Assembly (NCBI GenBank): GCA_048267165.1
Contig: JBLWYD010000002.1
Coordinates: forward strand, 102,382-166,381
Source: PGYR01 sp048267165
GTDB taxonomy: Bacteria > Bacteroidota > Ignavibacteria > Kapaibacteriales > UBA2268
Length of the DNA: 64,000 nucleotides
Reading direction: 5' to 3'
Part shown: piece after piece, positions 9,256-17,718 of the stretch
How positions within the stretch are numbered: position 1 is the stretch's first letter
Layout of the letters: each line of letters opens with the position of its first letter
Notes under the pieces: model-generated
Told to the model about the DNA's origin: nothing
Databases searched by the model: none
What the model saw: only the letters and a program-made list of their open reading frames with translations
Program-made: the position numbers and the translations under genes

Positions 9256-11103
9256 ATGGATAACAATTATTCAGAAAAGTTCATATCAACTCCTAGGGTC
9301 AGAGTATTCAAAGTCATTGTTATATTGGTATGTACTTTATATACTTTAAAATTAGCTCATCTACAGTTAGTAAAAGGACTTCTTTATAAGGAAGCTAGTG
9401 AAGCCCAAGCAATAAAACAGATTATTCAAGAGCCATTTAGGGGTAATATATTTGATGCTGATGGCAATCTTATAGTTCACAATAAATCCTCATTCGCTCT
9501 TAGCTTCACTCCTAATTTATGGCGTGAAGAAGCTTTTCCATTATTAGTTTCTCTAATAGATATTGATAGCACTGAATTAAGTAAATCATTCAAAAAATAT
9601 AATGACTTCTCCCCTTTTCTACCTATCAAATTTCAGAGAGACGTTGATTTGGAAACAATCTCTGGTATAGAAGAATACTCAGAATACCTTAGAGGTATAG
9701 ATGTAATTATAGAATCGAAAAGATTATACCAATCTGAAGCATATATGGCTCATCTATTAGGATACACCAAGGAAATTTCTCCTAAGGAGTTAGAGGTTTT
9801 TCAATATTATAGACCTGGTGATGCTATAGGTAAACAAGGTATTGAAAGAGAATATGAGAGCTTGCTAAAAGGAAATGAAGGTGTAAAATTTGTTGCTGTT
9901 AACAAATTTGGCCAACAAGTTTTTCAATATGAAAATGGAAGAAAAGATAAGGTATCAAAGAATGGATTTGATTTATACTTGGGTATAAAATCTGGTTTAC
10001 AAGCTAAAGCTGAGAAACTATTAGAAGGTAAACGAGGTGCAATAGTAGCTATAGACCCTTCTACCGGTGAAATACTTGCGATGGCAAGTTCACCAACATT
10101 TGATTTAACTGAATTCAGTGGTAAGATTTCATCTAGTTATTATTCCTCTTTAATGAATGACCCTGATAAACCATTTCTAGATAGAACTGTAAATAGTGAA
10201 TATCCGCCCGGTTCATCTTGGAAAATGCTGATTGCACTAGCTGGATTAGAAGAGGGAATAATAACTGAAACATCTCACCTTTCATGTAATGGTGGCTATC
10301 AATATGGAAATCGATTTTTCAAATGTTTAGGGCATCATGGAAGTATAGATGTGAAAACGGCTATAAAGAAATCTTGTAATGCATTCTTTTATCAATTATC
10401 TTTAAAATTGGGAGCAGAGAAAGTTGTTAACTACGGTAGATTACTAAATTTCGGTCAACTAACAGGAATTGATTTACCAAGTGAGAAAAGAGGTAATTTT
10501 GATGACTTAGCTACGATGAACAAGAGATTCAATAATAATGTACCAGGTTGGATGTTAATGAATTTTGGAATTGGGCAAGGTGAAATTTTAGTTACACCTG
10601 TTCAAATGGCTTCTTATATAGCTGCAATAGCAAATAATGGTACTTGGATTCAACCTCATGCCGTTAAAAAGATATATAATAATGTAACAAGAACATTTCA
10701 GAATATACAATACGAAAAAAGAGATCTTAAACTTTCTCCTGAAACTATCAGAATAGTCAAAGAGGGTATGTGGCAAGTAGTAAATGCCGGAGGTGGGACT
10801 GCAGGTAATGCTCGTATAGAGGGGCTGAACGTATGTGGAAAAACTTCAACCGCTCAAAACCCACATGGTAAAGATCACGGATGGTTCACATGCTTCGCAC
10901 CTAAAGAAAACCCTAAAATTGCTATGGCCGTAATGGTTGAAAATGCAGGTTGGGGTGGTCGTGTATGCGCTCCTATTGCTAAAGAGTTACTTTTAGAATT
11001 TTTCTACCCCGAAAGGAATATCATACAAAAACCAAAATTTGATTCACTAGGAATCGAACCAATTATCCCTATACTCGATACAAATATAATTTCTTTTAAC
11101 TAA
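9256..11103 (+). CDS. mrdA: Penicillin-binding protein 2 (class B transpeptidase)
   Basis: PBP2 cross-links peptidoglycan for cell elongation. One N-terminal TM (about residues 17-35) is followed by the PBP dimerisation domain (GNIFDADGNL, GKQGIEREYE) and the transpeptidase domain. The active-site motifs are S320-S-W-K323 (YPPGSSWK) and S373-C-N375 (KKSCNAF). The third motif reads K529-T-S (CGKTSTAQN), where nearly all PBPs have KTG. ATG is at 9256, nine bases after the upstream stop. The gene is 615 residues, normal for PBP2. No rodA or mreBCD genes are adjacent; here it ends the polysaccharide cluster. Confidence 0.93.
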   Translation: MDNNYSEKFISTPRVRVFKVIVILVCTLYTLKLAHLQLVKGLLYKEASEAQAIKQIIQEPFRGNIFDADGNLIVHNKSSFALSFTPNLWREEAFPLLVSLIDIDSTELSKSFKKYNDFSPFLPIKFQRDVDLETISGIEEYSEYLRGIDVIIESKRLYQSEAYMAHLLGYTKEISPKELEVFQYYRPGDAIGKQGIEREYESLLKGNEGVKFVAVNKFGQQVFQYENGRKDKVSKNGFDLYLGIKSGLQAKAEKLLEGKRGAIVAIDPSTGEILAMASSPTFDLTEFSGKISSSYYSSLMNDPDKPFLDRTVNSEYPPGSSWKMLIALAGLEEGIITETSHLSCNGGYQYGNRFFKCLGHHGSIDVKTAIKKSCNAFFYQLSLKLGAEKVVNYGRLLNFGQLTGIDLPSEKRGNFDDLATMNKRFNNNVPGWMLMNFGIGQGEILVTPVQMASYIAAIANNGTWIQPHAVKKIYNNVTRTFQNIQYEKRDLKLSPETIRIVKEGMWQVVNAGGGTAGNARIEGLNVCGKTSTAQNPHGKDHGWFTCFAPKENPKIAMAVMVENAGWGGRVCAPIAKELLLEFFYPERNIIQKPKFDSLGIEPIIPILDTNIISFN

Positions 11104-11116
11104 AAATGTGACAAAA

Positions 11117-11146
11117 TTTGATTTGATGTGTTATTTAGTATATTTG
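11117..11146 (+). promoter_or_regulatory. Bacteroidota-type promoter of the repeat lipoprotein gene
   Basis: TTTG at 11117-11120 and TATATTTG at 11139-11146 match the -33 TTTG and -7 TAnnTTTG boxes of Bacteroidota primary sigma factors, with 18 bases between them. The predicted transcript would start about 30 bases before the ATG at 11183, which has a GAGGG ribosome site. Confidence 0.6.
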
Positions 11147-11182
11147 TAATTCAAATAATTAATAAACTAAATTGAGGGTGTT

Positions 11183-13423
11183 ATGAAATCAATGATACGT
11201 ATTTTAACTCTATCATTATTATCAGTTCTATTATTCATGTCTTGTAAGGAGGATCAACCGAGTAATCCTTCTAATACAGACATTAGTTATTCTACAAATT
11301 TGATAGACAACAAAGATAATCCTGTTATTAATGCAATCGTGAATATTCACGAATCTAATAAAAGTGAAATATTAGCTACTGATACATCTGATGAAAATGG
11401 ATTTATTTCTTTTGAAAATATTACTGTACCATCAGAGAATGTTACTTTATCAATATCACATCCGCTTTACAATACTTTAAATTTAAATTATTCTGATATT
11501 GATAAGAAAGAAAACGGAACGGTTACTTTAGAAGACAAAGATGATTGCTGTGGCTCGGTAGAATTATCTATAATAGATGAAGATGGTAAGGCATTAAAGA
11601 ATGTAGAGGTTAAAGTTAGACAAGGCAAAAACTTGTTGAAAAAAGGAACTTCTGATGAAAACGGAAAAGTAAAGTTTGAAGGTCTTTGTTTAGAAGAATA
11701 CGAATTACGATTGGCAATCGATGGTTTCAAAGTGATCGAAGAAAACATTACCATTGAAAATTGTGATGAGACAAAAACACTTGATTTCAAAATGATAAGT
11801 ACACAATCTGATGAAGATACATGTTGCGATGGAGTATTTATATTCAAACCAAAAGATAAAGATGGCAATATACTAAATGGTACTAAAGTATTTATATACA
11901 AAGATGGTAAAGTAGTTCAAGACCCAGTAGTTGAGAACGGAAATGCAATTCAAGACGGTCTTTGTGAGGGTAAATATACTATAGTTTACAAATTAGATGG
12001 TTATGAAAATAAAGAAATACAAGTTGAAATTGGATGTGATGAAGAAAAAACTTTAGAGCATACTCTAGAGAAAAAGAATATAGACTGTTGTGAAGGAAAA
12101 GTTAAAATCATAATAAAAGATGATAAAGGTAATGTACTGAAAAATGCAGCCGTAAGACTTTGGAAAGGATCTAAGAAATTAACAGAACTTAAAACTGATG
12201 CTAATGGTTATATCGAATTCAAAGAGCTATGCGAAAGTGATGAATATAGTATCTCTATTTTTGCGGATGGATATGAAGAGTTTGAATTTGAATTTGATTT
12301 AGATTGTAACAAAGAGCTATCTTTCGAAAAATCACTAAAAGCAAAAACTGATTGCTGTGATGCGATACTTAAATTTATTGTAAAGGATAACTCAAACAAA
12401 TCTTCATTAGAAGGTGCTAAAATTACTTTAAAACTTAATGGAAAAGTAGTATTTGAGAAGAAATCTACTGATAAAGAAGGTGAGTTTTTAGCAAAAGAAC
12501 TTTGTAAAGGTAAATACACTGTTATCATTGAAAAAGAAGGTTATAAGACAATCGAAACTACATGGAATATCGAGAAATGTGATACATTCCAAGAAACTTT
12601 CTCTATGGAACCAACTAGTGATTGCTGTGATGCAGTTTTGAAATTTATAGTAAAAGACGAAAAAACAAAAACTGCTATTAAGGACGCTAAAGTAACTTTA
12701 AAGTTAAGTGGTAAAGTAATATTTGAGAAAAGAGCAACTAATGCTGATGGCATAGTAATAGAAGATGGACTTTGTAAAGGTAAATATACTGTTATCATAG
12801 AAAGAGAAGGATACGAAAGAATTGAAACAGTATGGAACATTGAAAAATGTGACGATTTCCAAGAAACTTACTCAATGAAAACTACTAATGACTGTTGTGA
12901 TGGTATTGTAAAAGTAAAAATTAAAGATGATAAGGGTAATATACTTAAAGATGCAAACGTTAGACTATGGAAAGGTAATACTAAGCTAAAAGAATTAAAA
13001 ACTGATGCAAACGGTTATGTTGAATTCAAAGAACTATGTGAAGGTAATGATTATAGTCTTTCACTATCAGCGGAAGGATTTGAAGGAATGGAATTTGCAT
13101 TCGATTTAGGCTGCAACAAAGAAATTAGCTATGAGAAAACTTTAAAAGCCAAAACGGATTGTTGTGATGCTATCTTAAAATTCATTGTAAAAGACAATGA
13201 AACTAAATCTGTAATGGAAGGTGCTAAGATTACATTAAAGCTAATCGGTAAAGTAATATACGAGAAGAAAGCGACTGATAAAGAAGGTGAATATCTAGCA
13301 AAAGAACTTTGTAAAGGTAAGTACACTGTAATCATCGAAAAAGATGGTTACAATACTATTGAAACCACTTGGAATGTTGAGAAATGCGATACTTTCCAAG
13401 AAACTTTCTGGATGAAAAAATAA
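11183..13423 (+). CDS. Lipoprotein with seven cysteine-bearing tandem repeats
   Basis: A lipoprotein signal (LLSVLLFMSC, Cys at residue 21) is followed by one carboxypeptidase-regulatory-like domain. Then come seven repeats of about 90 residues, each opening with a CC pair ([DT]CC) and carrying a later LC and a single Cys before the end. Within each repeat, patterns such as IKDDKGNVLKNA, TDANGY and LCKGKYTVIIEKEGY match the CarboxypepD_reg / Cna-B-like beta-sandwich style. The protein is thus a cell-surface or periplasmic beta-solenoid of domains, possibly stabilised by disulfides. Function is unknown; adhesion or a structural role is a guess. It is monocistronic between its own promoter and a strong terminator. 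Confidence 0.85.
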   Translation: MKSMIRILTLSLLSVLLFMSCKEDQPSNPSNTDISYSTNLIDNKDNPVINAIVNIHESNKSEILATDTSDENGFISFENITVPSENVTLSISHPLYNTLNLNYSDIDKKENGTVTLEDKDDCCGSVELSIIDEDGKALKNVEVKVRQGKNLLKKGTSDENGKVKFEGLCLEEYELRLAIDGFKVIEENITIENCDETKTLDFKMISTQSDEDTCCDGVFIFKPKDKDGNILNGTKVFIYKDGKVVQDPVVENGNAIQDGLCEGKYTIVYKLDGYENKEIQVEIGCDEEKTLEHTLEKKNIDCCEGKVKIIIKDDKGNVLKNAAVRLWKGSKKLTELKTDANGYIEFKELCESDEYSISIFADGYEEFEFEFDLDCNKELSFEKSLKAKTDCCDAILKFIVKDNSNKSSLEGAKITLKLNGKVVFEKKSTDKEGEFLAKELCKGKYTVIIEKEGYKTIETTWNIEKCDTFQETFSMEPTSDCCDAVLKFIVKDEKTKTAIKDAKVTLKLSGKVIFEKRATNADGIVIEDGLCKGKYTVIIEREGYERIETVWNIEKCDDFQETYSMKTTNDCCDGIVKVKIKDDKGNILKDANVRLWKGNTKLKELKTDANGYVEFKELCEGNDYSLSLSAEGFEGMEFAFDLGCNKEISYEKTLKAKTDCCDAILKFIVKDNETKSVMEGAKITLKLIGKVIYEKKATDKEGEYLAKELCKGKYTVIIEKDGYNTIETTWNVEKCDTFQETFWMKK
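11540..13420 (+). repeat. Seven in-gene tandem repeats, units of about 267-273 bp
   Basis: The repeats begin near 11540, 11813, 12080, 12347, 12617, 12887 and 13154, each with a codon pair for Cys-Cys two codons in. Repeats 3 and 4 resemble repeats 6 and 7 (LWKG then LKLNGKV types), with repeat 5 closest to 4. This indicates duplication of a two-repeat block as well as of single units. Confidence 0.85.
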
Positions 13424-13442
13424 GAAATTATTGATTGAAATT

Positions 13443-13470
13443 AAAAAGCCGGTTTAAACCGGCTTTTTTT
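13443..13470. terminator. Bidirectional intrinsic terminator
   Basis: AAGCCGG, a TTTAAA centre and CCGGCTT form a perfect hairpin, with an A-tract on the left and a T-tract on the right. It lies between the convergent repeat lipoprotein and recX and can serve both strands. Confidence 0.9.
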
Positions 13471-13473
13471 ATG

Positions 13474-14100
13474 TCAAAATAGTTTATCAATTGATTTATG
13501 AATCGTATCCCAATCAAACCCTCTTCTGGATAGGAAGTCAATTACTAGTTGTTTTTGCTTTTCTTTTGGTTTGTGAGTTACTTTTCTTAGATGCTTCTTA
13601 GCAGCCGCTAAGGCCATTTCACAAGCACTATTTTCTGGATAGTAAGCAGTGATTGATTTATCTATTAAAGACTCCTCTATTCCCCGCTTACGTAATTCAT
13701 GGATAAGTTTAAACTTACCAGAGGGCTTATTTTTAATAAAAGTGGTTATATAACTTTGAGCAAATTCTTCATCATTTAAGAGTTTGAATTCATATAAGAA
13801 CGAAATAGCAAAGTCAATACTCGCTTGGCTATATGCTTTCGTTCTTAGTTTCTCTCTAACTTCATATTCGCTTCTTGGTTTGTATGACACATAGTTATAA
13901 GCAGCTAACTTTGCATCTTTGAGTGATTGCTCTTCTAAGGCTTCTTGGATAGTTTTTTCGTCTATTTCTGAGTCTTTAGTTATAACAAACTTCATTATAA
14001 CGTCAAGACCCAGTTCAATAGAATCGTGTGTGAAATCCACAAAGTTTACAAAATACTTTTTAGAATATCTCTTTTTCTTGATTGAGTAAACTGTGTGCAT
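13474..14100 (-). CDS. recX: RecX regulatory protein
   Basis: RecX binds RecA and modulates filament growth in recombination and the SOS response. The 208-residue protein has the RecX three-helix repeats: AAYNYVSYKPRSEYEVREKL, the LYEFKLLNDEEFAQSYI segment, the KLIHELRKRGIEESLID segment, and a final DFLSRRGFDWDTI. An N-terminal extension of about 60 residues precedes the core, as in many RecX proteins. It starts three bases after the recA stop, the classic recA-recX operon order, and ends at the shared terminator. Confidence 0.92.
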   Translation of the reverse strand: MHTVYSIKKKRYSKKYFVNFVDFTHDSIELGLDVIMKFVITKDSEIDEKTIQEALEEQSLKDAKLAAYNYVSYKPRSEYEVREKLRTKAYSQASIDFAISFLYEFKLLNDEEFAQSYITTFIKNKPSGKFKLIHELRKRGIEESLIDKSITAYYPENSACEMALAAAKKHLRKVTHKPKEKQKQLVIDFLSRRGFDWDTIHKSIDKLF

Positions 14101-14103
14101 TTT

Positions 14104-15186
14104 CTATTTTTTTACTTCAGCTTTTGTATCAGTTTTAGATTCAGTTTTTTCATCTTTCTTTTTCTTAGGACTAATAACTTCTATAACACTAGCTTTTAAT
14201 GCTTCAAATAAATTCTCATCATCACCTATAAGTTTCTTAAGAGCGTCTCTCCCCTGTACTCTTTCATCCCCAAATGTGTACCAAGATCCAGATTTGTTTA
14301 CAATACCATGATCTGTAGCAACATCAACCAAATCTCCAACTTTTGATATACCTTCGTTATACATAATATCAAATTCAGTTTCTTTAAATGGAGGAGCAAC
14401 TTTGTTTTTAACTACTTTTACTCTAACTCTGTTACCAATTATATCAGTTCCATCTTTTAATACTTCCTTTCTTCTGATATCAAGTCTAACTGAAGCATAG
14501 AATTTAAGTGCATTACCACCAGTAGTAGTCTCGGGATTACCATATATAACACCAATTTTACTTCTAAGTTGATTTGTAAATATTACAGTAGTCTTAGACT
14601 TACCAATAGCAGCATTTAGCTTTCTCATCGCTTGAGACATTAGACGAGCTTGTGAACCCATCTGAGCATCACCCATATCACCTTCAATCTCAACCCTTGG
14701 CGTTAGTGCAGCAACAGAATCAATTACAACTACGTCTATACCACCACTCCTTACGAGTGTTTCAACAATCTCTAATGCTTGTTCACCAAACTCTGGTTGT
14801 GATAGTAATAGATTATTCAAATCTATTCCTAATCGCTGTGCATAATTGATATCCAATGCGTGCTCAGTATCAACAAACGCCGCCAAACCACCTTTCTTTT
14901 GAGCTTCAGCAATTACATGCAGACAAACAGTAGTTTTACCAGAAGACTCAGGTCCGTAGATTTCGATTATCCTACCACGAGGAATACCACCAACTCCAAT
15001 TGCTGCATCTAGTGAGATACAGCCTGTCGGAATTACTTCTACATCAACTACTTGTTGATCACTTAATCTCATTATAGAACCTTTACCATGTTGGCGTTCT
15101 ATCTGATCCATTGCTAGATTTACTGCTTTTATCTTATCGGGATTAACTTCTACACCAATTTTCGATACTTTATCGTTTTTAGCCAT
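14104..15186 (-). CDS. recA: RecA recombinase
   Basis: RecA forms filaments on single-stranded DNA, catalyses strand exchange and triggers LexA cleavage. The Walker A motif GPESSGKT is at residues 78-85. VVIDSVAALTPR (Walker B), the MSQAMRKL segment of loop L1, the TNQLRSKIGV segment, and TTGGNALKFYASVRLDIR are all present. At 360 residues with a Lys/Glu-rich tail it is of normal length. No SOS box that I recognise lies in the 208-base gap up to purD, and the start has little Shine-Dalgarno complementarity apart from AAGGA about 12 bases upstream. Confidence 0.98.
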   Translation of the reverse strand: MAKNDKVSKIGVEVNPDKIKAVNLAMDQIERQHGKGSIMRLSDQQVVDVEVIPTGCISLDAAIGVGGIPRGRIIEIYGPESSGKTTVCLHVIAEAQKKGGLAAFVDTEHALDINYAQRLGIDLNNLLLSQPEFGEQALEIVETLVRSGGIDVVVIDSVAALTPRVEIEGDMGDAQMGSQARLMSQAMRKLNAAIGKSKTTVIFTNQLRSKIGVIYGNPETTTGGNALKFYASVRLDIRRKEVLKDGTDIIGNRVRVKVVKNKVAPPFKETEFDIMYNEGISKVGDLVDVATDHGIVNKSGSWYTFGDERVQGRDALKKLIGDDENLFEALKASVIEVISPKKKKDEKTESKTDTKAEVKK

Positions 15187-15394
15187 TATTTTACCATTCC
15201 TTTTTGCAAATTATTCTATACTAACTTAATAAATTATAGTCAGTAACTCTAAGTATATAACAATTATCATTGGATATACTTTTCAACAAGAACTAATGAA
15301 TTTAATTATTACAAAGTTCTCAAATTCATTATTCAAAGTGAGATAATATTTATAATTTCTATTCTAATAAAAAACAAAACTAGAATAAAAGAAT

Positions 15395-16669
15395 ATGAAC
15401 ATATTATTAATAGGAAGTGGCGGCAGAGAACACGCACTCGCGTTAAAACTACACGAATCTGACAATGAGAATAACATCTATTGTAACCCAGGTAACCCTG
15501 GTACAACCCAGGTAGCAGAGAACGTAAATTTTGATATTAGTAATGAGAAAACCTTAGTCAATTTTTGTAGAGATAATCGAATAAATCTAGTAGTTGTTGG
15601 CCCAGAACAACCACTTGCTGATGGAATATCAGATGTACTAAGACACAATAATATCAACTGTTTTGGGCCCAGTAAATACTCATCTCAGTTAGAATCATCT
15701 AAATCGTTTGCGAAAGAATTTATGGATGAATTCAACATTCCTACTGCAAAGTATAGAACATTCGAAGCTAAAGATTTGAGTGATTGCGGTAGATATATTG
15801 ACAAGAGTGATATGCCAATAGTTATAAAAGCGGATGGGTTAGCTGGTGGCAAGGGTGTTTATATAACTGATAATAAGGAAGAAGCAAAGAATATTGTAGA
15901 AGATTTTTTTGAAGGCAAATTTGGTGAAGCCAGTAGAAAAATAGTAGTAGAACAGTTTTTAGATGGTGTAGAAGCATCTATTTTTGCAATATGTGATGGT
16001 AATGATTTTGTACTTCTTCCTGCCTCTCAAGATTATAAAAGAGCAAAAGATGGAGATTTGGGACTAAATACGGGCGGTATGGGTTCATTCAGCCCTACAC
16101 CATTTGTAGATGATATGATAATCAAGAAAGTACGTAATAAGGTTGTTAAGCAAGTTCTACTAGGGATGAAATCTCGAAAGAATAGCTTTGTAGGCTGTCT
16201 TTTCGTTGGTATTATGATAGTTGAAGGTGAGCCTTTTGTTATAGAGTTCAACGTGAGATTTGGAGACCCAGAAACACAATCAGTTCTATCACTTATCGAA
16301 GGTGATTTGGCAAATCTTTTCTACTCAGCAGCAAGAGGAGCTATTGAAAAGAATAGCATAAGCATTAAAAAAGATAAGTTTGCATGTACAGTTATTCTAG
16401 CTTCTGATGGTTACCCAGAGAACTTCAATAAAGGATTTGAAATCAAAGGACTGCAAAACAATTCAACACTCAAAGACAAGTTCATATTCCACGCTGGTAC
16501 AAAAGAGGATAATAATAGAATTGTTAATAGTGGCGGAAGAGTTTTAGGTGTTACAGCTGTTGCGAGTACTCTAAAAGATGCAAAAGAAAATGCTTACAAT
16601 TTGGCTGAGGGCATTCATTTCGAAAATAAATATTACAGAAAAGACATTGCGGATAGTGCTATAAAGTGA
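15395..16669 (+). CDS. purD: Phosphoribosylamine-glycine ligase (GAR synthetase)
   Basis: PurD joins 5-phosphoribosylamine and glycine with ATP in de novo purine synthesis. The N-terminal GSGGREHALA, the VVGPEQPLADG segment, the ATP-grasp core (VIKADGLAGGKGVYI, AEFNVRFGDPETQ-type VIEFNVRFGDPETQ), and the C-terminal GRVLGVTAV are all typical. The length of 424 residues is normal. The 208 bases before it hold no motif I can name beyond AT-rich sequence for the two divergent promoters. Its TGA stop overlaps the GTG start of the next gene, which suggests translational coupling. Confidence 0.97.
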   Translation: MNILLIGSGGREHALALKLHESDNENNIYCNPGNPGTTQVAENVNFDISNEKTLVNFCRDNRINLVVVGPEQPLADGISDVLRHNNINCFGPSKYSSQLESSKSFAKEFMDEFNIPTAKYRTFEAKDLSDCGRYIDKSDMPIVIKADGLAGGKGVYITDNKEEAKNIVEDFFEGKFGEASRKIVVEQFLDGVEASIFAICDGNDFVLLPASQDYKRAKDGDLGLNTGGMGSFSPTPFVDDMIIKKVRNKVVKQVLLGMKSRKNSFVGCLFVGIMIVEGEPFVIEFNVRFGDPETQSVLSLIEGDLANLFYSAARGAIEKNSISIKKDKFACTVILASDGYPENFNKGFEIKGLQNNSTLKDKFIFHAGTKEDNNRIVNSGGRVLGVTAVASTLKDAKENAYNLAEGIHFENKYYRKDIADSAIK

Positions 16670-17052
16670 GTGATTTACTAATATTTGATGGTGATTGTGG
16701 AATATGTACTTACTCTTCTGAGTTGGTACTACGTAATTCTATAAACTCAATTCTAGAAGTGAAACCATTTCAAATTCTTAATTTATCTGAATTACATCCA
16801 GATTTGAATGAAGATAAAACTTCCAAATCGCTATACCTATTAACTAACGATGGGAAAATGTATAATCGCTCAAAAGGAGTATTCGAGACTATGAAGAGAA
16901 TGAAAGGTTATTATAAACCTCTCGGATATATATTGAGTAATCCGATTATTGTATTCTTAGCTAACCCTATTTACGATTGGGTATCTAGAAATAGGACAAA
17001 AATCTCTGTTCGCTTTGGATTAAATGCTTGTAATATTAGTAAGTACCGTTAA
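16666..17052 (+). CDS. DCC-family thiol-disulfide oxidoreductase-like protein (DUF393)
   Basis: The protein opens with LLIFDGDCGICTYSS, the DxxCxxC signature of the DCC (DUF393) family, a thioredoxin-fold group. The rest (SKSLYLLTNDGKMYNRSKGV, YDWVSRNRTKISVRFG) matches the family's length of about 125 residues and its C-terminal YxxxxxxR region. The start is GTG at 16666, nested in the purD stop (GTGA). The physiological substrate of the family is not established. It overlaps the convergent LiaF-like gene by four bases. Confidence 0.85.
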   Translation: MSDLLIFDGDCGICTYSSELVLRNSINSILEVKPFQILNLSELHPDLNEDKTSKSLYLLTNDGKMYNRSKGVFETMKRMKGYYKPLGYILSNPIIVFLANPIYDWVSRNRTKISVRFGLNACNISKYR

Positions 17053-17717
17053 TTTCTTATATCTATTCCACCGAAAACACAAGTACAATCAAGTATCACT
17101 TTCTTTGTTGAGATAGGATTAGCCCTAGTTCTATCATCTATACTTCCGAAGATCGGAGTTCCTTTTAGTTCTATTCTACAATCCTCAGGTAATCTAATAT
17201 CTATCGAACCGAATATAGCTGTCATTTCTAGTTTAAAATCATTGTCAGAAATGATTGAATTAGACATATCTACTGTTGCGCTACCAAATAACGAGAATAC
17301 TTCTCCCCTTTCTAATGATGCCGAATTTACATTCCTTTCATCACTACTAAATACATTATTTATCTCAAAGTTATTATCAACATTATAATCATTTAGAGTT
17401 CTAGGACTATGTTTATTCTTCTTAATAATCATATTAACTCCTATACCTACTAAAGCAAATGGAAATATTAATTGCCAAACACTAATATCAATAATATTGA
17501 GTTGTTCAAGTTGCAATAATGCACCAAATAAAGAAACAATCGCTCCAAATACGAATTTCTTATTAGAAATAAGATGAACTCCGAAAAGTAAAATTAGTAT
17601 TGGATACCAAGTATGAAAGAATTGTCCTATACTAAAATCCAATACATCGAAAGCATTTAATAAATAACCAATCCCGAATAGAATGAATAGTACACCGATT
17701 ACATTTTTGACAGACAT
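17049..17717 (-). CDS. LiaF-like membrane protein
   Basis: The N-terminal half has four hydrophobic helices (GVLFILFGIGYLLNAF; YPILILLFGVHLI; FVFGAIVSLFGALLQLE; LIFPFALVGIGVNMII), as in LiaI/LiaF_TM domains. The C-terminal half is a beta-rich domain with repeated F-G-S/G-I-D motifs (SLFGSATVDMS, AIFGSIDIRLP, CVFGGIDIRN), typical of the cell-wall-active-antibiotic-response C-terminal domain. In Firmicutes LiaF restrains an envelope-stress sensor. No liaRS genes are adjacent here, so the role is open. It starts one base after the stop of the upstream Fe-S oxidoreductase gene. Confidence 0.82.
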   Translation of the reverse strand: MSVKNVIGVLFILFGIGYLLNAFDVLDFSIGQFFHTWYPILILLFGVHLISNKKFVFGAIVSLFGALLQLEQLNIIDISVWQLIFPFALVGIGVNMIIKKNKHSPRTLNDYNVDNNFEINNVFSSDERNVNSASLERGEVFSLFGSATVDMSNSIISDNDFKLEMTAIFGSIDIRLPEDCRIELKGTPIFGSIDDRTRANPISTKKVILDCTCVFGGIDIRN

Positions 17718-17718
17718 A

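Noticed and set aside
11488..13335. Antisense ORFs opposite the repeat lipoprotein (for example 11488-11901, 12208-12528, 12541-12840, 13129-13335, minus strand)
   Set aside because: They recur at the same place in each repeat and carry repeated Ser-rich translations, so they are frame shadows of the real gene.
15187..15394. An SOS (LexA) box upstream of recA
   Set aside because: No recognisable palindromic LexA site is visible, and the Bacteroidota/Chlorobi-group SOS consensus is not certain.
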